Source: Shewanella khirikhana (GTDB taxonomy: Bacteria; Pseudomonadota; Gammaproteobacteria; Enterobacterales; Shewanellaceae). Taken from it: DNA of 64,000 bases. A program made the position numbers and the translations under genes. The stretch covers positions 3,457,501 through 3,521,500 of the forward strand of contig NZ_CP020373.1 in assembly GCF_003957745.1 (NCBI RefSeq), given 5' to 3'. The notes beneath the pieces were generated by a model, which ran no database searches, had not been told where the DNA came from, and worked only from the letters and a program-made list of their open reading frames with translations. This document shows, one piece after another, positions 16,354 to 24,273 of this stretch; the first letter of the stretch is position 1; every line of letters starts with the position of its first letter.

Positions 16354-17409
16354 TCATTCTGAGAAAGGTTCGAGTATTAGCTCTCCACCGTGCAGCGCCT
16401 CGTTAAACTCATCCGCCAGTCGCTCGCTCATGGCCACCGCCGTATGCCAAAACCGCTGACGGCTCTCGGTGTCCAGGGTCTTGAAATCGTCACGGTCGGG
16501 AATTTTCCCGTAGGGCAACGAGGCCACATACTCGGCCGATGGCACCAGCAAGAGTGCATTGTGGTAGTTGGCGGCGGCCTGTCGCCATGGCAGGGATTTA
16601 TCAAACCAGCCCGGCTTCACCTGAGGGAAGAAGTGCGGATACAGGGTCAGTCCCTGATGCTGCTCAAGTTCAAAATCAAAGTGATAGTCGGTAATCCCAC
16701 CATCATAAAAGTGTCCTTGCCCCGCCCCGGCAATCGCTTTTACCGGCGCCAGCAGCAGCGGGATGGACCCGGTAGCCTGCAGCACAGCATTGAGGTTTTG
16801 TTCCGACAACAAACACTGCCTGGTAGGCAAATCCTCGAGTAAACGAAAGTGCGATTCATTGTCTTTTTGAGAAAACACCAAGCGCTCAAAATGCCAGCCG
16901 AGGCTGCGGCGACTGAGCGCGTTGGTGGCGGCTGTCAGTGATAATCCCAGCGCCAGGGGCAATTTTCCATTAACCCGGTTTAAGTGTTTGCCGCGGCAAA
17001 CCACGAAATGTGAGCGAATAACCGGGTTTTGCAGCAGCTCCCCGGCGCCAGTGTCACCTAAAATGGCCTGCACTATGCCACTGACCTGCCGACTGACTTC
17101 GTCACGGCTGGGTTTTACATCGTAGCGCTGGCCGATATAAAAGGCTTCCAGGCGGGCGTAGGCTTGCAATCTGTCTTGCTGGGCGAGGCAGGCGAGCCGC
17201 CAGGCCCCCGATGAAGCGCCCAGGGTATACAGCGGCGTCTGGCGCTCTTTGAAAAACTCACTGAAAAGATACTTGTCCAGCCCGGCAATGCCAATCCACT
17301 TGGGGCCGCCCGAAGCCGCCAGCAGGCGCGAAAAAAGCTCAGGCTTAAGCCCTTGTTCACGAATGGTTTTCATGGCGGTTTTGCCCGCCAGCAATCTCAG
17401 TGCCTTCAA
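16354..17409 (-). CDS. Patatin-like phospholipase
   Basis: A 351-residue patatin-family acyl hydrolase. AASGGPKWIGIAGLD supplies the oxyanion-hole region, TLGASSGAWR the nucleophile elbow (GxSxG, Ser in GASSG), and FYDGGITDYHFD the catalytic Asp in DGG, so the Ser-Asp dyad is complete. No signal peptide is visible; it is probably cytoplasmic. The start is TTG 17409, supported by AAGGA seven bases upstream and the absence of a nearby better start. Lipid hydrolysis is inferred from the family; the substrate is unknown. The adjacent divergent gene, a YhcH family member, offers no functional clue. Confidence 0.82.
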   Translation of the reverse strand: MKALRLLAGKTAMKTIREQGLKPELFSRLLAASGGPKWIGIAGLDKYLFSEFFKERQTPLYTLGASSGAWRLACLAQQDRLQAYARLEAFYIGQRYDVKPSRDEVSRQVSGIVQAILGDTGAGELLQNPVIRSHFVVCRGKHLNRVNGKLPLALGLSLTAATNALSRRSLGWHFERLVFSQKDNESHFRLLEDLPTRQCLLSEQNLNAVLQATGSIPLLLAPVKAIAGAGQGHFYDGGITDYHFDFELEQHQGLTLYPHFFPQVKPGWFDKSLPWRQAAANYHNALLLVPSAEYVASLPYGKIPDRDDFKTLDTESRQRFWHTAVAMSERLADEFNEALHGGELILEPFSE

Positions 17410-17523
17410 CGCCTGTCCTTGAATCTCATCCCCGGGAAGTGAAGCACCTTACACCATTTACGTCTGCCACCAAAATTTGCGGCCCGGTTTTGAAAGTCGC
17501 TGCCTTTGCCTGGATGCAGGCGC

Positions 17524-17529
17524 TATAAT
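17524..17529 (+). promoter_or_regulatory. Possible -10 element of the yhcH-like gene
   Basis: A TATAAT hexamer lies 81 bases before the start codon in the divergent spacer. No good -35 element is present at 16-18 bp spacing (TGCCTT at 17), so this is tentative. Confidence 0.35.
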
Positions 17530-17609
17530 TGCGCCACTTTTTACGCTGTAACTTCAGCTGAATATCCAACTGCATCAACCCGGGCGCTATGCCCATGCCG
17601 GAGCTTTAA

Positions 17610-18071
17610 ATGATTGTAGATAAACTGGAAAACCGCCACAGATACACAAACCTGCATCCGCGCATCACGGCCGCGCTGGAGTTTCTCGCCAGTACAGATC
17701 TGGCCGCGCTGCCAAAAGGGCGTCACACCATCGACGGCGATAAACTGTTTGCCATCGTTAACGACTACCTCACCCAGCCCGCCGGCACCGAACCCTTTGA
17801 AACCCACAGACGCTATGCCGACGTGCAATTTGTGGTCAGTGGTGAAGAAGCCTTTGGTTACCTGCCGCTGGAGCAGCAACAGCCGCTGGCTGCCTACAAC
17901 GAAGCCCATGATTTTGTTGAATATGATTATGAGCAAAACCGAGAGGCCGCCTGCTTTATCCCACTGAAGGCCAATATGTTCGCCATTTTCATGCCGGAAG
18001 ACATGCATATGCCGGGTACCGGTGAGCTGCCAGTGGCGGTACGCAAAGTGGTATGCAAGGTGCTCTTGTGA
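17610..18071 (+). CDS. YhcH/YjgK/YiaL (DUF386) family protein
   Basis: A 153-residue cupin-like protein of the YhcH/YiaL/EbgC family. Conserved pieces are THRRYADVQFVVSGEE and IFMPEDMHMPG, which carry the metal-binding His/Asp/Glu residues. Characterised relatives bind Zn2+ and act on free sugars, such as the sialic-acid mutarotase-type NanQ. Here no sugar operon is attached, so the role is open. GGAG stands seven bases before ATG 17610. Confidence 0.85.
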   Translation: MIVDKLENRHRYTNLHPRITAALEFLASTDLAALPKGRHTIDGDKLFAIVNDYLTQPAGTEPFETHRRYADVQFVVSGEEAFGYLPLEQQQPLAAYNEAHDFVEYDYEQNREAACFIPLKANMFAIFMPEDMHMPGTGELPVAVRKVVCKVLL

Positions 18072-18210
18072 TTTAACCGCATGATATTCCAATGCAATAA
18101 ATACGAGCCTTTACTCAAACTGCAATAAAATCGTCGTCATTTTGTCATCTTGTCTCGCCAGACTCTTGGGCGTTTTAACCTCACCCTCATGGATAAAGAG
18201 ACAGCTGATA

Positions 18211-19875
18211 ATGAAACATAAAAGCCTGCTGGCAGTCGCCATCGCCACCGCCCTGATGAGTGGCTGCAACGATGACAAAACCGTTGAAGTAATTAAGGAA
18301 GTCGAGGTCATTAAAGAAGTGGCGCCCGAGGAAGTGACCTCGGTGAAAAACGTCATTCTGATGATTGGCGACGGCATGGGTGCTCAGCAGGTAGGTCTGC
18401 TGGAAGAATACGCCCGCCGCGCCCCCGCCTCTACCTACAACGCCAAGGGCAACCAAACCGCACTCAAGCGCCTGGGCGACGCCGGACAAATGGGTCTGTC
18501 ACTCAACGGTCCTGACGGTAGCCTGGTGGTTGACTCCGCCTGTTCTGCCAGCCAGCTTGCCACCGGCAAGCCTGCAGGTTCAGAAATGATTGGCCTGGAT
18601 GCTCAGGGTTATGTAGTTGAAACCATTCTTGAAATGGCAAAAGCCAAGGGCAAGGCCACAGGCCTGGTATCCGATACCCGCCTGACCCACGCCACCCCGG
18701 CAGCCTTCGCGGCTCACCAACCACACCGCAGCTATGAGTCAGCCATCGCCGCTGAAATGGTCGACAAGTCCGTGGTCGACGTGATGCTCTCAGGCGGTGC
18801 CCGCGAGTTTATCCCACAGGATGCCAGCAGCAACGACGCCGTGAAGGCAGAACTTGCAGCCCTGGGCGCTGCTGCTTCGGTGGTGAAAAAGTCCAAGCGT
18901 AAGGACGACCGCAACCTGCTTAAAGAGGCCAAGGAAAGCAAAGGTTATCAGCTGGCATTTGACCGTGAGCAACTGGCCGCCGCCGATGGTGACAAGCTGC
19001 TGGGTCTGTTTGCCAACTCAGGCATGATGGACGCCATCGCCTACAAGGCCTGCCAGCAAGCCGGTGATTGCAAAGAGCCATCATTGCGCGACATGACATT
19101 GAAAGCGCTGGATATCCTCTCCAAAGATCCCGATGGTTTCTTCCTGATGATCGAAGGCGGCCAGATTGACTGGGCCGGCCACGTGAACGACGCCGGTTGG
19201 ATGCTCAACGAACTGCTGCGCTTCGATGAAGCCGTGGACGCCGTGTACGAGTGGGCCAAAGAGCGCGACGATACCCTGGTGCTGGTGACCGCCGACCACG
19301 AAACCGGCAGCTTCGGCCTGAGCTACAGCCGCAAAGACCTGCCGGAAGCCCAGAGCCTGCCAGGCGACGGCATGCAGGGCGCTGACTACCAGCCCAACTT
19401 CAACTTCGGCAGCCTCGATAAACTCGACAAGCTGTACGCCCAGAGCGGCACCTTCTACAACATGATGGACAGCGTGAGCGCTGATTGGGCCTTCGACGGT
19501 ACCACTGGCGATCAGTGGGCTGCTGCCATTAACCAGTACAGCCAGTTCAAGGTGACCCCAGAGCAGGCCGCCCCGGTTGCCCTGCGCGAACCCAACGAGT
19601 ACTGGGTAGATGGCCACAGCTACCTGTCTGCCACCGTATTCCCTAAAGTGAACGACTTCAAAGAGTTCTACGTTTACGCCGATGAAGTGCATGCCAACCT
19701 GATTGGCCGTGCACTGGCGGCCGACCAAAACGTGGTTTGGGGCACAGGTACGCACACTGCCGCGCCGGTTCCCGTGTACGCCTTTGGCCCATACGGTGTG
19801 ACCAAGCAATTCTCGACCATGCAGCATCACACTGAAATTGGTCAGAAAATGATTAAAGCCCTGATTGGCGAGTAA
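18211..19875 (+). CDS. Alkaline phosphatase (PhoA superfamily), lipoprotein
   Basis: A 554-residue phosphomonoesterase. From ATG 18211 the protein begins with a lipoprotein signal ending LMSGC (Cys about residue 17), then a charged VEVIKEVEVIKEV spacer made of a duplicated hexapeptide. Catalytic features are present: VILMIGDGMG (metal-binding Asp), VDSACSASQLATG (nucleophile Ser), DTRLTHATPAAF, IEGGQIDWAGH, VTADHETGSFG, and WGTGTHTAAPVPVYAFGP with the last metal His. It lacks the PhoA disulfide-type insertions. ATG 18211 is preferred to an in-frame ATG at 18142 because it begins the lipoprotein signal. Regulation by phosphate is plausible, but no standard Pho box was found. Confidence 0.88.
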   Translation: MKHKSLLAVAIATALMSGCNDDKTVEVIKEVEVIKEVAPEEVTSVKNVILMIGDGMGAQQVGLLEEYARRAPASTYNAKGNQTALKRLGDAGQMGLSLNGPDGSLVVDSACSASQLATGKPAGSEMIGLDAQGYVVETILEMAKAKGKATGLVSDTRLTHATPAAFAAHQPHRSYESAIAAEMVDKSVVDVMLSGGAREFIPQDASSNDAVKAELAALGAAASVVKKSKRKDDRNLLKEAKESKGYQLAFDREQLAAADGDKLLGLFANSGMMDAIAYKACQQAGDCKEPSLRDMTLKALDILSKDPDGFFLMIEGGQIDWAGHVNDAGWMLNELLRFDEAVDAVYEWAKERDDTLVLVTADHETGSFGLSYSRKDLPEAQSLPGDGMQGADYQPNFNFGSLDKLDKLYAQSGTFYNMMDSVSADWAFDGTTGDQWAAAINQYSQFKVTPEQAAPVALREPNEYWVDGHSYLSATVFPKVNDFKEFYVYADEVHANLIGRALAADQNVVWGTGTHTAAPVPVYAFGPYGVTKQFSTMQHHTEIGQKMIKALIGE

Positions 19876-19887
19876 GCCGTCAGATGC

Positions 19888-19915
19888 AAAAAAGCCGCCT
19901 TGGGGCGGCTTTTTT
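19888..19915. terminator. Bidirectional terminator
   Basis: AAAAAAGCCGCC-TTGG-GGCGGCTTTTTT between the convergent alkaline phosphatase and lysozyme-inhibitor genes. Confidence 0.92.
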
Positions 19916-19927
19916 ATTGCTGCAGGA

Positions 19928-20515
19928 TTAGTTTTTCAGCTTGCAGCTGAATGGCTCGCTGCCATAGCCCCAGGTCACAGTGGCTTCTCCCTGATGTTCC
20001 CAGAAGCTTTCGTTCCCGCCCTGGTATTTGGCACCGCTGGCACTGCGCTCACTGTACATCAGTGACACGCTGTCGCCCCGCTCGGCAATCAGGGTGCGCG
20101 GTTCGGTATCAAAAAAGCTCACCACCAATTCTCCGTTTGTGCCGCAATCCCAAAAGAAGGGACCTCGTTCGGCAAGCAAGCGATAGCGAGCCTGCAACTC
20201 GGCGATGCGCAGCAGATAATTGTCCTTCACGCAGCTTTTCAGGTCGCTGCTTTTCCAGCACTCGTTACGGCCCTTTATCCAGCCACGCTGCTCGGCTTTC
20301 AGCATGGGAGGATGCTCGTTGTGCGCCTTCTCACGGGCGCCGCTGTACACCTTGGCAAGCTGTCGGTCCAATGCCGCAAGCTCAGCATCCTCGCAAATAA
20401 GACGCTCTGCCACAGCCGGGTTTTGCCCCAGCTTATTGCAGTCGAATGATGGCCCCTCGGCGGCAATAAGGGGCTGGCTTGCCAATGCCAGTGCGAATAT
20501 CCATTTGAACTTCAT
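19928..20515 (-). CDS. LprI-N/MliC fusion: putative periplasmic lysozyme inhibitor
   Basis: A 195-residue exported protein. A signal peptide (MKFKWIFALALASQPLIAAE) is followed by an LprI-like domain (DUF1311): FDCNKLGQNPAVAERLICED, LDRQLAKVYSGA and QRGWIKGRNEC, with paired Cys. Residues about 115-195 are MliC-like: FFWDCGTNGELVVSFFD, SVSLMYSERSASGAKY and a final GSEPFSCKL. Both modules are known lysozyme-inhibitor folds, so one polypeptide may carry two. There is no lipobox, so it is probably soluble in the periplasm. AAAGGAG precedes ATG 20515. Confidence 0.82.
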   Translation of the reverse strand: MKFKWIFALALASQPLIAAEGPSFDCNKLGQNPAVAERLICEDAELAALDRQLAKVYSGAREKAHNEHPPMLKAEQRGWIKGRNECWKSSDLKSCVKDNYLLRIAELQARYRLLAERGPFFWDCGTNGELVVSFFDTEPRTLIAERGDSVSLMYSERSASGAKYQGGNESFWEHQGEATVTWGYGSEPFSCKLKN

Positions 20516-20610
20516 CGTTTTCTCCTTTCAAGCGCCTGAGCACTGAGTTTGCCCGGGGGCGCTGAGCTGCTATGCTGCGCTAATTCCATTGTTCGAGGCT
20601 AAGCTCCAGT

Positions 20611-20991
20611 ATGTCGCGCCCCACCAGGGTTTCCAGTCCCACAACTCGGTCCTGTGAATTCAAAGCCTTGCTGCTGAATCTATTTGTGTGCCCCGGCAGT
20701 GGCCATCTGTATCTGAATAAAAAGCGCCTGGGGTGGGCTATTTTGATTGTCACGGCCATCAGTTTGTCATTGATGCTGGCCGATATTCTGTCAGTCTCAA
20801 GACAAATGGCCGATGAGCTGCTGGCGGGCAGTCTGCCAATGGATATCACCGGGCTGATGGCCGAATTTCATACCCGCACCCTGAGCATGGAGAGCGCCCA
20901 ACAGGGGCTATATCTGCTGGCTGCGGCCTGGCTGTTTGGCATTGCCGACAGCTTGAGACTCTTGTGGATTAGCCGCGCCGGCTCGCGCTGA
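20611..20991 (+). CDS. Small membrane protein, function unknown
   Basis: A 126-residue protein with an N-terminal Arg/Ser/Thr-rich tail, a first hydrophobic part holding FVCPGSGHLYLNKKRLGWA, a TM helix (ILIVTAISLSLMLADIL) and a C-terminal TM helix (GLYLLAAAWLFGIADSLRLLW). The GSGHLYL...GW core resembles the TM2-domain-like and DUF6677-type pattern in which a Gly-x-Gly-x-x-Y turn links two membrane segments. Its 3' end overlaps that of the convergent HAD gene by 23 bp, with no room for a terminator. Confidence 0.6.
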   Translation: MSRPTRVSSPTTRSCEFKALLLNLFVCPGSGHLYLNKKRLGWAILIVTAISLSLMLADILSVSRQMADELLAGSLPMDITGLMAEFHTRTLSMESAQQGLYLLAAAWLFGIADSLRLLWISRAGSR

Positions 20992-21613
20992 ACGCCTCAA
21001 TCAAGCCAAAATAGCAGGGAACCAGCACATCTGCCATAGAGGCAAAAGGTGGCAATTCTGCAGGGCAATACAAAGCGGACGGGCTGCCTGCCCGCTGGGC
21101 GGTTTGCAAATCAAACAGATAATCCCCCACATACAAAAGCCGCGCAGGCTCAAGCTGCCAGCGGCTGGCTATCTGGAGTAGTCCGCCCGGATCAGGCTTT
21201 GGCGGCGCATCTTCACGGGTCAAAAGCACATCGACTTCAAGCCCGAGTCGGCTCAGGGTATGGCTGGCGGCTTCGCGCATATTGCGGGTCAGCACGGCTA
21301 TGGGCAGGCCTTCAGCATGGAGCCAGTTCAGCAGCTCAGCCGCACCATCAATCCAACTGGCATTGGCAGCCGCTTCCAGCTCGAAATGATGCACAATATC
21401 CAGCGCTCGGGCCTGCTCAGACGCGGGCAGACTTTGCACATGGGCCAGAATATCGGCGCCGGAAGCAAGCCTGAGCGCCGCGCGCATCGCGGGAAAATCG
21501 GGATTGGAATGGGCCAGGGTGCCATCCAAATCGAACACCACGGCATCGATGCTACTCAGCTGCAAGGGCCGCTGAAACTGCGGTGAAGCCGCGCGGGTAT
21601 TGCCAGGGGTCAT
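20969..21613 (-). CDS. HAD-superfamily hydrolase
   Basis: A 214-residue haloacid-dehalogenase-like phosphatase. Motif I VVFDLDGTLAHS, motif II AVLTRNMREA (Thr), motif III Lys in PPKPDPGGL and motif IV YVGDYLFDLQTA are complete, and the cap is helical (C1 type), as in subfamily IA phosphoglycolate-phosphatase-like enzymes. ATG 21613 overlaps the upstream EamA gene's TGA by four bases (ATGA), so the two are probably translated together. The substrate is unknown. Confidence 0.84.
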   Translation of the reverse strand: MTPGNTRAASPQFQRPLQLSSIDAVVFDLDGTLAHSNPDFPAMRAALRLASGADILAHVQSLPASEQARALDIVHHFELEAAANASWIDGAAELLNWLHAEGLPIAVLTRNMREAASHTLSRLGLEVDVLLTREDAPPKPDPGGLLQIASRWQLEPARLLYVGDYLFDLQTAQRAGSPSALYCPAELPPFASMADVLVPCYFGLIEAFSASRRG

Positions 21614-22617
21614 TGGCGGGGCTCTCCTGTTACAGCATCTGCCCCTGTCACAGCCTCGCCCTCTGCTTGAGTGCGCGCCTGAGCACGGGCCGCCTTTGCC
21701 GCCAGATACTTCGGCAGTAATTGCAGTGCCGCCACGGCGGCGACAATCAGCACTATGCCGCCCAAACTCAGCGCCGTAAGGCTATCTGAGACAAACACCC
21801 CTGGCCACCAGTTCAGCGCCACGACTATGGCGGTAAGGGTAAAGCTCACCACCGGCGTCAATGCCAGCATGGCGCTCACCTGGGCCGTGGGCCAATACTT
21901 CATGGACTGACCAAAGCAGCCATATGCCACCAGGGTATTGATGGCGCAGAAAATGGCCACCAGCCAAGCGCCCTGATCCATAGAGGCAAAGGCTGAGAAA
22001 TCGCATAGCGGCGCCATCACCAGAATCCCGGCACCATAAATAAACAGCAGCACATTGGCGGGCGACAGCTTGGGGATCAGCGCCTTTTGCAGCAGCGCAT
22101 AACTGGTCCAGGCCAAAGCCGATGCCTGCACAATCAGCAGGCCTAGCAGCAACTCTCCGGCGCCGCCATCGAAACTGAGTCTGGGGGCAAAAAAGCAGTA
22201 CATGCCCAGCGCCAGCAAGGCAAAACAGGCCAATTGCACCGCCTTAAGCCGCTCGGCAAAAAACAGCACCCCGCCAAAGGCAAGGAAAAAGGGCGCGGTT
22301 TGGAAACTGAGCTGCGCCACACCGGGCGCCAGATAATCGAGGGAATAGACAAAGGAGACGTAGTTGAACATCAGCAGCAGCGAGGCCGCGAGCAGCATAG
22401 TCCAGTCGCGGCGATTCAGGGCTGCAAACTGACGCAAACGGCCACCAAGCCACTGCACAGCAACACTCACCAGCAGGGCCACCAAGAAGCGAAACCAGGT
22501 CAGAGTGACTGGGTCGATAAAGGCTGCCGACAGTTTTAAAGCAATGGGCAACATGCCCCAGAACAGCACGGCAACAGCGACATAAATCAGGCCCGTGCGC
22601 AGCGATACGGCGTCCAC
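21610..22617 (-). CDS. EamA-family (DMT) transporter
   Basis: An inner-membrane protein of about 335 residues with ten predicted TM helices in two EamA repeats (LIYVAVAVLFWGMLPIAL at the start; ALAWTSYALLQKALIP in the second half), of the drug/metabolite transporter superfamily, and a charged Ala-rich C-terminal tail. The start is uncertain: GTG 22617 has GGGGGA upstream and puts TM1 close to the N-terminus, whereas ATG 22662 would add 15 residues without a visible ribosome-binding site. It is co-transcribed with the overlapping HAD gene. The substrate is unknown. Confidence 0.78.
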   Translation of the reverse strand: MDAVSLRTGLIYVAVAVLFWGMLPIALKLSAAFIDPVTLTWFRFLVALLVSVAVQWLGGRLRQFAALNRRDWTMLLAASLLLMFNYVSFVYSLDYLAPGVAQLSFQTAPFFLAFGGVLFFAERLKAVQLACFALLALGMYCFFAPRLSFDGGAGELLLGLLIVQASALAWTSYALLQKALIPKLSPANVLLFIYGAGILVMAPLCDFSAFASMDQGAWLVAIFCAINTLVAYGCFGQSMKYWPTAQVSAMLALTPVVSFTLTAIVVALNWWPGVFVSDSLTALSLGGIVLIVAAVAALQLLPKYLAAKAARAQARTQAEGEAVTGADAVTGEPRQ

Positions 22618-22690
22618 TTCATTCCCCCAAGGCATCAAAGCAAACATGATGCAGTAAGGCATGCAGCAACGCCAGCGCTAATCGTTGGCG

Positions 22691-24145
22691 TTAATCTTCT
22701 GTCTGCCCCTGCCAACGCCAGCGCAGCGTCGGTAGCGCGGTCAGGTCCAGGCTGTCGGCAAAGCCAGCAGCGGCCAGTGCCCTGGGAGGCTCGGCGGTGT
22801 TTTCCAGGGTAGCCATAAGGATTTCCTGAGCTTCTTTTTCGCCATGCACCAACACCAGTGGCGGTCTGTGCTCAAAGTGCTGATACCAGCGGATCAGCTC
22901 TGCCTGATCCGCATGGGCCGACAGGCCACCCACTGTATGGATCCGTGCCCTGACATCGATTGACTGGCCATTGATGGTAAGACTGTCGACACCATCCACC
23001 AGCGCCCTGCCCGGCGTGCCTTCGGCCTGATAGCCACAGATGATGATGTCGCACTCGGGTCTGAACAGGTTGTGCTCCAGATGACAGCGAATGCGGCCAC
23101 CATTGCACATGCCGCTGCCGGCAATGATGATAAGTCCCTGATGTATCTCATTGAGTGCCATCGAGTCTTCGGTGTTTTGGATAAACTCCACATCGGAAAG
23201 CAGCGGATGTTTGCCGGGGTGTTGGCGCACAAAGCGTTTAAAGTCTTCATCCATCAGCGGATAGTGGCGGATGTAAACCTTGGTGGCCTCAATCGCCATC
23301 GGGCTGTCCAGACAGATGGTCCAGCGGGACAAATCCCAGTCTTTGGCATACAGGTGGAACAGGTACAACAGCTCCTGCGCCCGTCCCACCGAAAAGGCAG
23401 GGATCAGAATATTACCGCTGCTGCCGCTGATGGCGCGGGCGAAAATGACTTTAAGCTCGGCAAGGGTGGCTTCCCAGCTACGGTGCTGACGGTTGCCATA
23501 GGTCGACTCCATCAGCACCAAATCGGCACTGTCGACCATAACCGGGTCTTGCAAAATCGGCATGCCGGCACGGCCAAGGTCGCCGGAGAACACCAGCTTT
23601 TTGCGGTGCCTTCCATCATCCAGCTCAAACTCCAGCAGCGCCGAGCCGAGAATATGGCCTGCATCGCTGAGGGTCACGGTTACACCGGGGATGGGGTCGA
23701 GTCGCAGCCCATAGTCGATGGGAATAAACCGGCTGATGGCATGGTCGACATCTTTTTCATCGAACAATACCTCAAGCGGCTCAAGGCCCTTTTTAAGACG
23801 CTTTTTGTTTTGTCGCTCTGTGTCTTTGGCCTGCAACATGGCGGCATCCTTAAGCAGAATGGCGCACAGTTCGTGGGTAGCGCTGTGGGTGAAAATCGGG
23901 CCGCTGAAGCCCTGTTTGACCAAGAGTGGCAGCCTGCCTGAGTGGTCGATATGCGCGTGGGAGAGGACAACCGCGTCTATGCAGGCGGGGTCAAAGGGAA
24001 AGGGTTCACGATTACGGGCTTCCTGCTCTTTACGGCCCTGGATCAGACCACAGTCAATCAGCAGCCGTTTACCATTAAGTTCAAGCAAATGGCACGAGCC
24101 GGTTACTTCTTCAGTGGCGCCGTAAAACGTCAGTGTCATCCCCAT
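22691..24145 (-). CDS. Beta-CASP metallo-beta-lactamase-fold hydrolase (CPSF73-like)
   Basis: A 484-residue MBL-fold enzyme with a beta-CASP domain. Motif 2 is LSHAHIDHSGRLP, followed by DAGHILGSALLEF, VFSGDLG and, in the C-terminal part, AGSGMCNGGR and GGLSAHADQAEL, the order seen in bacterial CPSF73/YSH1-like RNA hydrolases, where a C-terminal His completes the zinc site. AGGAGG seven bases before ATG 24145 fixes the start. RNA processing is the family expectation; these stand-alone proteobacterial members are poorly characterised. Confidence 0.85.
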   Translation of the reverse strand: MGMTLTFYGATEEVTGSCHLLELNGKRLLIDCGLIQGRKEQEARNREPFPFDPACIDAVVLSHAHIDHSGRLPLLVKQGFSGPIFTHSATHELCAILLKDAAMLQAKDTERQNKKRLKKGLEPLEVLFDEKDVDHAISRFIPIDYGLRLDPIPGVTVTLSDAGHILGSALLEFELDDGRHRKKLVFSGDLGRAGMPILQDPVMVDSADLVLMESTYGNRQHRSWEATLAELKVIFARAISGSSGNILIPAFSVGRAQELLYLFHLYAKDWDLSRWTICLDSPMAIEATKVYIRHYPLMDEDFKRFVRQHPGKHPLLSDVEFIQNTEDSMALNEIHQGLIIIAGSGMCNGGRIRCHLEHNLFRPECDIIICGYQAEGTPGRALVDGVDSLTINGQSIDVRARIHTVGGLSAHADQAELIRWYQHFEHRPPLVLVHGEKEAQEILMATLENTAEPPRALAAAGFADSLDLTALPTLRWRWQGQTED

Positions 24146-24273
24146 GATTCAGCCTCCTGCAACCTCGTTGGAATACCAAAGCAGAGTGCCGGAAAAACCT
24201 TTTAAACTCAAAAAGGTTTACCCAAATCTGTGTGATTCATACGCTTTTGTCAGTCCCTTGCCGTACGGCCAGC

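Noticed and set aside
18131..18156. Possible Pho box before the alkaline phosphatase gene
   Set aside because: TGTCAT-like words recur at 8-bp spacing, while Pho boxes use 11-bp repeats, so the match is not convincing.
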